The notes below the pieces were generated by a model. That model saw only the letters and a list, made by a program, of their open reading frames with translations, had not been told where the DNA came from and made no database searches. The position numbers and the translations under genes are program-made. This document shows, piece by piece, positions 12,032-17,989 of a DNA stretch of 42,334 nucleotides. This DNA is from Pyramidobacter piscolens. Lineage in GTDB: Bacteria > Synergistota > Synergistia > Synergistales > Dethiosulfovibrionaceae. The stretch covers positions 1-42,334 of the forward strand of contig SFDM01000028.1 of assembly GCA_004558205.1 (NCBI GenBank), given 5' to 3'. Position 1 is the stretch's first letter; each line of letters begins with the position of its first letter.

Positions 12032-12078
12032 CAAAAAAAGCCCGCGAACTCATTGATAAAAAAATCGAGTCCGCGGGC
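12032..12078 (-). terminator. Rho-independent terminator on the minus strand
   Basis: gcccgcgaact (12040-12050) pairs with agtccgcgggc (12068-12078) with one mismatch. On the minus strand it is followed by a seven-base U run. No certain gene feeds it. The AT-rich region 12079-12303 has no supported gene; an open frame at 12050-12343 runs through this hairpin and looks spurious. Confidence 0.65.
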
Positions 12079-12303
12079 AAAAGTGTACTTTATTCATTTT
12101 GTAGAATTTAAATGTGTTGATGGAATTACGAAAATTATCTACAACAAACAAACCGTTGCAATCACTGTAAATCTCAAATTTGTTTGATGGGTGTTTGATT
12201 TTCCGTGCTTTTACATGGTGCAACACCTTGCAAATACTGAATAAATTTGCTTGATCAATGTTTGATACACGTCCAGCGATCAGGACAATTAATTTCAAAG
12301 GTG

Positions 12304-12341
12304 TTGACGTTTTGCTCTGCTTGTGATATGTTACATGTAAC
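12304..12341 (+). promoter_or_regulatory. mazEF promoter with palindromic operator
   Basis: TTGACG (12304-12309), 17 bp, TATGTT (12327-12332). The perfect 12-bp palindrome GTTACATGTAAC (12330-12341) overlaps the -10 and start region. MazE-MazF complexes bind palindromes there to repress their own operon, so this is the likely operator. Confidence 0.65.
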
Positions 12342-12358
12342 AAAGGGAGGCGATGAAC

Positions 12359-12571
12359 ATGAACACCACTGTAATTGAAAGAGTACGAAAGCGCCGTCAG
12401 GCTCTCAGGGATTCTGGTTTACGGCCTATTCAAATATGGATACCGGACACCCGCCGCCCTGACATTGCGGCTGAATGCCGTCGTCAGTCCCTTTTGCTTC
12501 GAGACGACATTCAAGAAAAAGAAGTGCTGTCCTTCATTGAAGCCGTTGCGGATACAGAGGAATGGGAATGA
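12359..12571 (+). CDS. MazE-like antitoxin (DUF3018 family)
   Basis: Antitoxin of the adjacent MazF. The motif RPIQIWIPDTRRPDIAAECR followed by RQSLLL is characteristic of the DUF3018 antitoxins that accompany MazF toxins. The C-terminal acidic tail (SFIEAVADTEEWE) would occupy the MazF active site. Start ATG 12359 is chosen because gggagg lies 8 bp upstream; ATG 12353 is only 2 bp from it. It overlaps mazF by 10 bp. Transcribed from the promoter at 12304 and probably autoregulated. Confidence 0.87.
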   Translation: MNTTVIERVRKRRQALRDSGLRPIQIWIPDTRRPDIAAECRRQSLLLRDDIQEKEVLSFIEAVADTEEWE

Positions 12572-12894
12572 TGAAGCGCGGCGATCTTGTGACTGTCGCT
12601 GTTCAAGGCGATTATGGAAAGCCTCGCCCCGCTTTAGTGATTCAGTCAGATTATTTTGATCTGCACCCATCAGTTACAATTCTTCCCCTCACAAGCGCCC
12701 TAAGAGACGCTCCATTATTCAGGATTACCATAAACCCACGAGAAGAAAACGGACTAACGCGCCCTTCGCAGGTTATGATTGACAAGGCCCTGACAGTACC
12801 GCGTGAAAAAATAGGTGCTGTGATAGGACATATCAAAGATGATGAAATGCTGTCCGTTACTCGTTCGCTGGCGCTGTTTCTTGGTTTTTCTTAA
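12562..12894 (+). CDS. mazF: MazF/PemK-family mRNA interferase toxin
   Basis: The protein has the PemK/MazF fold motifs in order: KRGDLVTV, GKPRPALVIQSDYF, VTILPLTSAL, GLTRPSQVMIDKALTV and IGHIKDDEMLSV. Family members cleave RNA at short sequence motifs. The RPALV and SQVMID segments carry the conserved catalytic region. At about 108 residues it is full length. The start is either ATG 12562 or ATG 12568, both overlapping the end of the antitoxin gene. It probably stabilises the element in the host, or serves in defence. Confidence 0.92.
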   Translation: MGMMKRGDLVTVAVQGDYGKPRPALVIQSDYFDLHPSVTILPLTSALRDAPLFRITINPREENGLTRPSQVMIDKALTVPREKIGAVIGHIKDDEMLSVTRSLALFLGFS

Positions 12895-12900
12895 AACCTA

Positions 12901-12942
12901 ACAAAACAAGCCCTTGCCTAAATTGGCAGGGGCTTGTTTTGT
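12901..12942. terminator. Bidirectional terminator between mazF and the integrase
   Basis: acaaaacaagcccttgcc pairs with ggcaggggcttgttttgt around taaatt, with A and T tracts on both sides. It serves the convergent mazF (plus) and integrase (minus) genes. Confidence 0.9.
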
Positions 12943-12946
12943 ATCA

Positions 12947-14176
12947 TCACAGTTTAGGTCTTTCTGGCGTCTCTTTCCCGTCTCGCAGAGCGTCCAGAAA
13001 GTCAGCATACCACTGCATCATAGGCCGCCGGATATCCATATACTCGGCCTTATTGTAGACGGCCCTCACGCCGCCTTCCACATGGGACAACTGGCGTTCT
13101 ATGGCGTCCCTGTTCCAGCCGGCTTCGTTTAAAAGCGTGCTGGCCATATGCCTGAATCCATGAATCGTCATTTTCGGCGGCATCATGTCAGGATTATCAG
13201 CGTGTTGATAGCAAAGCATTTTCAGCGCCTTTAACACGGCCGCCTCGGTCATAGATGTTTGTTCTTTGCGTGGGTTAAGTGTTGGAAATAAAAAACCGTC
13301 GGTCATATCCTGGTCATGGTAAACCATCTTGCGGTCATAGTCTTTCAGGTCTTTCAGTATGACCACGACTTGACGGGCAAGCGGGACGACGTGTTCACGT
13401 CTGCGCTTCATGTGATCGGCGGGAAGCGTCCAGAGAGCCTTATCAAAATCAATCTCGCTCCAGCGCGCTTCTAATAGCTCACTGGCGCGCAAGAAAGTAT
13501 AGCCGTAAAGCTGCAAGGCTGTTCGTGTCAAAAAGCTGTCAATAGTGACTATAGCGCGCATGAGACGGGCGATTTCCTTTAAGTCACTTGTACTCTTGAA
13601 GTTCTCAGACTTCTTCGATGGAAGCGCCCTTACAAGGTTTTGAGCCACGCTTAAATCAATGATCCCGATATCCTGAGCATAACAGAAAACCTGCTCGACG
13701 ATCCCCGCGGCCCGCCGTGACGTCTCGATAACGCCGCGGTCTGCAATCGAGAGCAAAGCTTGAATGATATCCTGCCGCGTCAGCTCATTTACAAGCCTGT
13801 TGCCTATAAGCGGCTCTAAATAATGCTCAAGCCTGTATTTTACTGTAGCTAAATGCTTTGGCGTCAATCTAGGGGCTTGTCTTTTTTCATACCACTCAGC
13901 CGCAACGTCCGCAAAAGTACGCCCCTGCGGCTGTACAGGCTGCCCACTTCTAACAAGCTGCTTTAACTCATCACGGACCTTCCTCGCCTCAATCAAGGTT
14001 ATTTCAGGATAATCGCCAATCGCCTTTTGCTTTAGCTTGCCTTCTACCAAAAACCTTACAGTCCAGCTCTTTTTACCACTCTTCCTTACCCTGAGATAAA
14101 GGCCATCATCATCAAACAAAAGATAGTCCTTATCCTTCGCTGCCGCGCGCGTTACCGTTAATCCTGACAACATCAT
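12947..14176 (-). CDS. int: Tyrosine recombinase / integrase of the element (P4-type, DUF4102 arm-binding domain)
   Basis: Residues 1-85 are the DUF4102/Arm-DNA-binding domain (DDDGLYLRVRKSGKKSWTVR, GDYPEITLIEARKVRDEL). Residues 88-180 are the core-binding domain, and the rest is the catalytic domain. Catalytic residues seen: R230 (YTFLRASELLEARW), H339-x-x-R342 (IHGFRHMAS), H365 (LSHVEGG) and the nucleophile Y374 (RAVYNKAEY). The 409-residue length is normal. Such integrases use tRNA 3' ends. The gene lies beside the tRNA-Ser with arm-type repeats between. Start ATG 14176 or the next codon ATG 14173, after gggaggg. Confidence 0.96.
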   Translation of the reverse strand: MMLSGLTVTRAAAKDKDYLLFDDDGLYLRVRKSGKKSWTVRFLVEGKLKQKAIGDYPEITLIEARKVRDELKQLVRSGQPVQPQGRTFADVAAEWYEKRQAPRLTPKHLATVKYRLEHYLEPLIGNRLVNELTRQDIIQALLSIADRGVIETSRRAAGIVEQVFCYAQDIGIIDLSVAQNLVRALPSKKSENFKSTSDLKEIARLMRAIVTIDSFLTRTALQLYGYTFLRASELLEARWSEIDFDKALWTLPADHMKRRREHVVPLARQVVVILKDLKDYDRKMVYHDQDMTDGFLFPTLNPRKEQTSMTEAAVLKALKMLCYQHADNPDMMPPKMTIHGFRHMASTLLNEAGWNRDAIERQLSHVEGGVRAVYNKAEYMDIRRPMMQWYADFLDALRDGKETPERPKL

Positions 14177-14205
14177 GAACCCTCCCCATTACTGATATTA
14201 CGAAC

Positions 14206-14270
14206 GGTCATAGTTGGTCATAGTTGGTCATAGTCAAAGTCATGTCGCGGTCATAGTTTTGGTCATAGTT
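14206..14270. promoter_or_regulatory. Integrase arm-type binding repeats (attP arm)
   Basis: Five copies of ggtcatagt(t) start at 14206, 14216, 14226, 14249 and 14261. The first three are spaced 10 bp apart, one DNA turn, on the same face. They lie between the integrase start and the att core and may also overlap the int promoter, allowing autoregulation. Confidence 0.75.
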
Positions 14271-14332
14271 TTTGTGTCGCGTAATGTCGTTTTTCTTGTC
14301 GCAGTTGTCGCGTTCGCACGAGGGAAGTATAA

Positions 14333-14358
14333 CAAAAAAACCCGCTAAATGCGGGTTT
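14333..14358 (-). terminator. Terminator of the tRNA-Ser transcript, inside the element
   Basis: On the minus strand aaacccgc-attta-gcgggttt is followed by a run of T (14333-14339 complement). It lies 54 bp beyond the tRNA 3' end, so the element supplies termination for the tRNA gene it occupies. Confidence 0.75.
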
Positions 14359-14411
14359 CTGAATGTTTTTGCTTTTTTATTGTCGTGTTTGACCAATAGC
14401 GTCGCGCTCAT

Positions 14412-14432
14412 ATGGCGGAGAGGAAAGGATTC
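14412..14432. repeat. tRNA-proximal attachment-site repeat
   Basis: Identical 21 bp to 1630-1650. It comprises the CCA end, acceptor strand and part of the T arm of tRNA-Ser, so integration leaves the tRNA intact. Confidence 0.93.
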
Positions 14433-14500
14433 GAACCTTCGGAACTTGCGTTCAACAGTTTTCAAGACTGCCGCCTTCGACCGCTCGGCCACCTCTCCGC
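14413..14500 (-). tRNA. tRNA-Ser (UGA anticodon)
   Basis: The minus strand folds as an 88-nt class II tRNA: acceptor GCGGAGA/TCTCCGC with encoded CCA, D arm TGGCCGAGCGG, anticodon loop CTTGAAA (anticodon UGA, reading UCA and related Ser codons), a long variable arm typical of tRNA-Ser, and T loop TTCGAAT. A TATAAT on the minus strand (14515-14510) gives a promoter 10 bp upstream. It is the integration target of the element. Confidence 0.96.
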
Positions 14501-14669
14501 ACTTGGAGAATTATAATACACGAATCCTTTTTGCGCTACCCCGCGAGGAAAAATTTTTCAGGGGGAAATTACCCTATTTTTCCGCCGCGGCGCTTCGATG
14601 GTAACCTTTTCTACCGCCGCAACGGACGATAAAGAGTACTTTCCAAGTGTTTTCAGGACTGACATCTCA

Positions 14670-14947
14670 TATCAATTCGCATTCAACGTGCTTAATATCA
14701 GATCGAAAATCAAAGCCAAAGAATTTCAACGCAAAGGCTGAACAAAAAGGACGCAAAGGAAAAACAAGATCTAATTTATTCATCAAAAAACGAATTAGCA
14801 TGATGGTAATTTATGAATTTTACTTGATTTCACGCTTCTAAAGGTCTTTTAAGGTTTTCCTTTGCGAACCGTTGCGCTCTTTGCGTTAAAGTCTTTTGAC
14901 GTAGCTCTTCGATTTAATATTAAGCATGTTAATGGGGAATCAGTATC
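14670..14947. repeat. Dispersed ~280-bp repeat, copy 2
   Basis: Complete copy: left end atcaattcgcattcaacgtg, internal aaacgaattagcatgatgg, right end tttgatttaatattaag-like segment to gaatcagtatc. The two ends are imperfect inverted repeats. It starts 170 bp past the tRNA gene and fills most of the gap to the next gene. Confidence 0.88.
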
Positions 14948-14982
14948 AAGAGCTTCGTCCATTTTTTCCTTCTGGCGCTCCC

Positions 14983-15270
14983 CTATGGTTCTCTCTTGGG
15001 ATTTTTAGGGAACCAGCCGCGTTCTACGCGTTTTTCCTGTTCCTTCAGCTCGAAAATGCTCCACATGCAGCTGCAGCCGAGCACTCCAAGGACGATGGAA
15101 GCGATCAGGGGCTCCACGAAAAGCGATCCCAGCAAAAACGCGCTTCCGGCGGCAAAAAAGCACGGCCAGCAGCGCGATGAAAAATAATACTCCGCCTTGA
15201 TCACGATCGGATGGAAGAGGCCGATACAGCCAAAGCAGATGACGGCCGCGGCCACGCCATATTTGTTCAT
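14983..15270 (-). CDS. DUF4491 family small membrane protein, 95 aa
   Basis: The sequence CIGLFHPIVIKAEYYFSSRC, then two hydrophobic stretches (FFAAGSAFLLGSLFV, IASIVLGVLGCSCMWSIF), then LKEQEKRVERGWFPKNPKR is a clear match to DUF4491, a family of ~95-residue three-helix membrane proteins of gut anaerobes with unknown function. ATG 15270 follows gagaggaga at 8 bp. The much longer open frame that continues upstream is not a gene; it runs antisense through the LysE region. Downstream lies repeat copy 2; upstream lie two parS-like sites. Confidence 0.85.
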   Translation of the reverse strand: MNKYGVAAAVICFGCIGLFHPIVIKAEYYFSSRCWPCFFAAGSAFLLGSLFVEPLIASIVLGVLGCSCMWSIFELKEQEKRVERGWFPKNPKREP

Positions 15271-15338
15271 AATGGAAATCTCTCCTCTCTCAGAAAGGAA
15301 GCTCACAAAACATTTTTGCCTCGCCCGTTCCGCAAAAA

Positions 15339-15354
15339 TGTTCCACGTGGAACA
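15339..15354. promoter_or_regulatory. parS-like site 1
   Basis: TGTTCCACGTGGAACA, a perfect 16-bp palindrome and a canonical form of the bacterial chromosomal parS bound by ParB. It is intergenic, between DUF4491 and lysE. Confidence 0.85.
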
Positions 15355-15405
15355 TTTTTCATGACACAGGGGGCACCGCCGGCAAATGGGGCCTTCCGTG
15401 CCTCC

Positions 15406-15421
15406 TGTTCCACGTGGAACA
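15406..15421. promoter_or_regulatory. parS-like site 2
   Basis: TGTTCCACGTGGAACA again, 67 bp from site 1, just after the lysE stop codon (15432). The flanking T tract attttttg is shared with site 1. Confidence 0.85.
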
Positions 15422-15431
15422 TTTTTTGCGG

Positions 15432-16010
15432 TTACAGGTACAGCGACACCGCGCAGTAGACCAGGAGCAGGGCCATGACGGCGTTCATCAGGCGTTCGTG
15501 GCTTCTCAGGAAGCGACTGAACACCGCGCCGAAAGCGGCCCAGAGGCTGGTGGACACGAAAGCCGTCAGCGCCAGCACCGCCGACGCGGCGATCAGCAGG
15601 GGCAGCGACGAGGTGTAGGGCAGCACGAAGGTGGACATGGCGGTGATGCCGTAGAGGATGACCTTGACGTTGGCGAATTGCAGGAGCAGCCCCGACAGAA
15701 AGGTGCTTTCGGCCTCCACGGAATGGCCGCCGGAAGAGCGGCTGCTGTAGGTCTTCCAGGCCAGCCACAGGATGTAAGCCGCGCCGAGCCCCTGCATGAA
15801 GGGCTTCAGCGCCGGGATATACTTGAGCAGCGTGGCGCTGAAAAGGGCGCAGAGCCCCATGATCATGAAAAAACCGGCGGTGATGCCCAGGCGGTAGAAC
15901 AGTGATTTCATGAAACCGTAGCGGCTGGCGTTGGACATGGAGGAGATGTTGTTCGGCCCCGGCGTGAAGGTGCTGACGACCACGTAACTGATAAAGGACA
16001 GCCAATTCAT
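15432..16010 (-). CDS. LysE/RhtB-family amino acid exporter
   Basis: The N-terminal FISYVVVSTFTPGPNNISSM carries the TPGPNN signature of the LysE/RhtB translocators. Hydrophobic segments at about residues 5-22, 38-62, 68-85, 105-130, 135-160 and 168-190 give the six-helix plan. Length (192 aa) is typical. The family exports amino acids or their analogues across the inner membrane by exchange with protons, which suits a fermenter of peptides. Substrate cannot be told from sequence. ATG 16010 is 13 bp from the stop of the ferredoxin-like gene, so the two are probably co-transcribed. Confidence 0.9.
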   Translation of the reverse strand: MNWLSFISYVVVSTFTPGPNNISSMSNASRYGFMKSLFYRLGITAGFFMIMGLCALFSATLLKYIPALKPFMQGLGAAYILWLAWKTYSSRSSGGHSVEAESTFLSGLLLQFANVKVILYGITAMSTFVLPYTSSLPLLIAASAVLALTAFVSTSLWAAFGAVFSRFLRSHERLMNAVMALLLVYCAVSLYL

Positions 16011-16023
16011 GATGGACGCGCCT

Positions 16024-16563
16024 CTAGCCGCGGTCGAAGAAGGGGCTCTTGCCCGACACGCTCAGGGGGATTCCGAGCCAGGTCACGTTCTCGCCGCCTG
16101 GATAGCCCATCTCCGAGACCACCTTGCCCACGGAGAACATGACGCGGTTGTCCACGTGATCCCTCGCGGCGACGTCAGCAGCGGACCCCGCTGCGATCCC
16201 CAGGTCCAGGAACATAAAAGCGCAGCGCCCGCCGGCCTCCGCGCAGGCCGCGCAGCTTTCGAAGCCGCAGTAGGAACAGAAAGGCAGTCCCGCGGAAGCG
16301 CGCTTCACGCCGATAAGCACCACAGCCTGGGCGGCTTTCAGGTTCCCCGAGTCGCGGCGGATAAAGTTGGGCTTGTCGCCGTACTCCCGCGCGGCCACTT
16401 CGGCCATTTTGTCCGCCAGAGCGTCCTTCTCGGCCCCCGTCAGCACCATGGCCGCGATATGATCCATGCCCCGCCCCTTGGGCGCCGTCCGCGCCGCCGC
16501 GCACATGCGCATCGCGGTCTGCATGACCGCGTCCTGTTCCATCTGAACACTTTCGTAAATCAT
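16024..16563 (-). CDS. Ferredoxin-like DUF2148 protein
   Basis: The N-terminal part (MQTAMRMCAAARTAPKGRGM, DHIAAMVLTG) and the central Cys cluster (LPFCSYCGFESCAACAEAGG, then C183-like RCAFMFLDLG) match DUF2148, proteins with a ferredoxin-like iron-sulfur motif (CxxCGFxxC) of anaerobes. An electron-transfer role is likely, but the reaction is unknown. ATG 16563 is chosen because gaggagg lies 7 bp upstream; this gives 179 residues. The longer frame upstream enters repeat copy 3 and is not real. Its promoter must lie in or near that repeat. Confidence 0.85.
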   Translation of the reverse strand: MIYESVQMEQDAVMQTAMRMCAAARTAPKGRGMDHIAAMVLTGAEKDALADKMAEVAAREYGDKPNFIRRDSGNLKAAQAVVLIGVKRASAGLPFCSYCGFESCAACAEAGGRCAFMFLDLGIAAGSAADVAARDHVDNRVMFSVGKVVSEMGYPGGENVTWLGIPLSVSGKSPFFDRG

Positions 16564-16602
16564 TGCGTCTGCCTCCTCAAAGTGTGATACGAATTCGCGA
16601 TT

Positions 16603-16890
16603 GATACTTGTTCGCATTCAACATGCTTAATGCTGAACCGAAGATCAAAGTTAAAGGATTTCAACGCAAAGGCTAAACTGAAAGGGCGCAAAGGCCGCAA
16701 AGGAAAAACGAAGCCTAAACTATTAACCAGAAAACGAATTATCACGATGATAATTTATGCGTTTTGATTGATTTAGCGGTTTTAAAAATCTTTCAAGGTT
16801 TTCCTTTGCGAACCGTTGCGCCCTTTGCGTTGAAATCTTTTGACGTGGTTCTTCGATTTGATATTAAGCATATCAATAGGGAATCAGTGT
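16603..16890. repeat. Dispersed ~280-bp repeat, copy 3
   Basis: Complete copy from gatacttgttcgcattcaac to gaatcagtgt, with the internal extra ggccgcaaagg also found in copy 4. It lies directly upstream of the ferredoxin-like gene. Confidence 0.88.
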
Positions 16891-16960
16891 AAAACGCGGA
16901 AGAGCCCCCGCGCGGACGGCTCATGCCGCCAAGCCTGTCCCGCCGCTCCTCCGGCAGTGC

Positions 16961-16999
16961 ACCCCGCGGAGGAGAAACGCCGCCCGCCGCGGGGTTTTT
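16961..16999 (+). terminator. Terminator-like GC hairpin
   Basis: ccccgcgg (16962-16969) pairs with ccgcgggg (16987-16994) followed by ttttt on the plus strand. No plus-strand gene precedes it; it may be a relic of a lost gene. Confidence 0.45.
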
Positions 17000-17005
17000 C
17001 ACAAT

Positions 17006-17019
17006 AGTGTACATACACT
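17006..17019. promoter_or_regulatory. Second MarR-type palindrome, downstream of marR
   Basis: AGTGTACATACACT is a palindrome apart from the central bases and differs from the core of the operator upstream of marR (GTGTATATACAC) at one position. No gene now follows it in either direction within 100 bp. Confidence 0.5.
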
Positions 17020-17040
17020 GTTAATGCCGGCAAAAGGAAG

Positions 17041-17493
17041 TCATTCTTCCTTTGAAGGCGGCTCGCCGCAGCTGTCGGTCAGCGCCGTCAAAAGCTGGCT
17101 GAGCGCCGCCGCGCCGCCGCTGCCGATTCGGCGTTCCACCTCGTCCTGCGCCTTCTGCCACAGCGGAGCGCCGTGCTCCACCGCCATCCGCCCCTGTTCC
17201 GTCAGTTCCAGCGCCTTGCTGCGCTGTCCCTGTTCCGACAGGTCGGCGATCAGGGCACGCTCGATGAGCGGTTTCAGGGTGCGGACCAGCGTGGTCCGTT
17301 CCAGCCCCACGAAGGCCGCAAGATCGCTGACGCTGGCCCTTCCAAGGCGCCCCAGGTTCTTGAGCAGCGAAAACTGGTTCACCGACAGGCCCACCGGCGC
17401 CAGAAAATCGTTGTACAGGCCGGAAACCGCGTTCGCCGCCCGCCGGAGGTTCACGCAGTAGCAGGCCGGCTTATTTCGCTGTATCCGAGACAT
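17041..17493 (-). CDS. MarR-family transcriptional regulator
   Basis: The 150-residue chain has a MarR winged helix: NQFSLLKNLGRLGRASVSDL, AAFVGLERTTLVRTLKPLIE, then the wing ALIADLSEQGQRSKALELTE, flanked by dimer helices. Start ATG 17493 lies 6 bp after aaaggagg. The open frame continues upstream through repeat copy 4, but that part is not real. An 18-bp perfect palindrome upstream (17518) is its likely operator, giving autorepression. The physiological ligand and targets are unknown. Nearby LysE exporter and ferredoxin-like genes are possible targets. Confidence 0.9.
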   Translation of the reverse strand: MSRIQRNKPACYCVNLRRAANAVSGLYNDFLAPVGLSVNQFSLLKNLGRLGRASVSDLAAFVGLERTTLVRTLKPLIERALIADLSEQGQRSKALELTEQGRMAVEHGAPLWQKAQDEVERRIGSGGAAALSQLLTALTDSCGEPPSKEE

Positions 17494-17517
17494 TCTCCGC
17501 CTCCTTTCTCCGTTCAT

Positions 17518-17535
17518 ATCGTGTATATACACGAT
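17518..17535. promoter_or_regulatory. marR operator candidate
   Basis: ATCGTGTATATACACGAT is a perfect 18-bp palindrome 25 bp before the marR start codon, the expected place and shape for a MarR-dimer site. Confidence 0.7.
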
Positions 17536-17595
17536 TTTACGCACTGGGGCGCTTTCTGTCAACCCCTCCAGTGCCGATCTTCCCCTAAACAGGCC

Positions 17596-17886
17596 TAATA
17601 TTAATTCGCATTCAATGTGCTTAATGCCAGACGGAAGATCAAAGTCAAAGGATTTCAACGCAAAGGCTGAACAGAAAGGGCGCAAAGGCCGCAAAGGAAA
17701 AACAAAGCTTAAATTACTAACCAAATAAACGAATTAACATGATGATAATTTATGCATTTTGATTGATTTAGCGGTTCTAAAAATCTTTCAAGGTTTTCCT
17801 TTGCGAACCTTTGCGTCCTTTGCGTTTCAATCTTTTGACCTGGCTCTACGATTTGATATTAATCACGTCAATGGAGAATTAGTATC
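17596..17886. repeat. Dispersed ~280-bp repeat, copy 4 (reference copy)
   Basis: About 290 bp with long imperfect terminal inverted repeats of about 90 bp. The left end runs attaattcgcattcaatgtgc, gatcaaagtcaaagg, atttcaacgcaaagg, cgcaaaggaaaaac. The right end is the inverse: gttttcctttgcg, cctttgcgtttcaatctttt, cgatttgatattaa, cacgtcaatgg, agaattagtatc. The unpaired middle is AT-rich. There is no open frame of note. The plan is that of a non-autonomous inverted-repeat element. Confidence 0.9.
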
Positions 17887-17918
17887 TGTTGCCGACCAGT
17901 ACCAGCGCTCTTCTCCGG

Positions 17919-17958
17919 ATCTTTGCGCTGAAATCTTTTGACCTGGTTCTTCGATTCC
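17919..17958. repeat. Extra right-end fragment of the dispersed repeat
   Basis: tttgcgctgaaatcttttga followed by cctggttcttcgatt repeats the right terminal segment of copy 4 just beyond it. It suggests a second nested or duplicated insertion. Confidence 0.6.
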
Positions 17959-17989
17959 CTATGATAAAGCGCGTGAACACGCGGAACTG

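Larger units (their letters stand above)
1630..14432. mobile_element. tRNA-Ser-integrated element of about 12.8 kb (satellite- or phage-plasmid-like)
   Basis: The borders are a 21-bp direct repeat (1630-1650 and 14412-14432) that equals the 3' end of the tRNA-Ser gene with one flanking base. The tyrosine integrase gene lies just inside the tRNA-proximal border, and repeats related to ggtcatagtt lie inside both borders (1710-1730 and 14206-14270), as expected of integrase arm sites. Contents: divergent XRE regulators, toxin-antitoxin genes, phage-gene fragments, an initiator with an embedded origin, a DnaB-like helicase, an XRE repressor and MazEF. No capsid, portal, large terminase, relaxase or conjugation gene is present. 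The borders are well supported; the class of element is inferred. Confidence 0.9.

Noticed and set aside
12050..12343. A 97-codon minus-strand frame next to the mazEF promoter
   Set aside because: It runs through a terminator hairpin and the mazEF promoter, is AT-rich and has no family-like sequence.
14983..16005. A 340-codon minus-strand frame spanning lysE and DUF4491
   Set aside because: Only its last 95 codons are a real protein (DUF4491 with its own ATG and Shine-Dalgarno). The upstream part is out of frame with the clear LysE gene and crosses the parS sites.
16793..17014. A 73-codon minus-strand frame between marR and repeat copy 3
   Set aside because: It reads from the palindrome through a GC hairpin into the repeat; the peptide is low complexity with no ribosome site.
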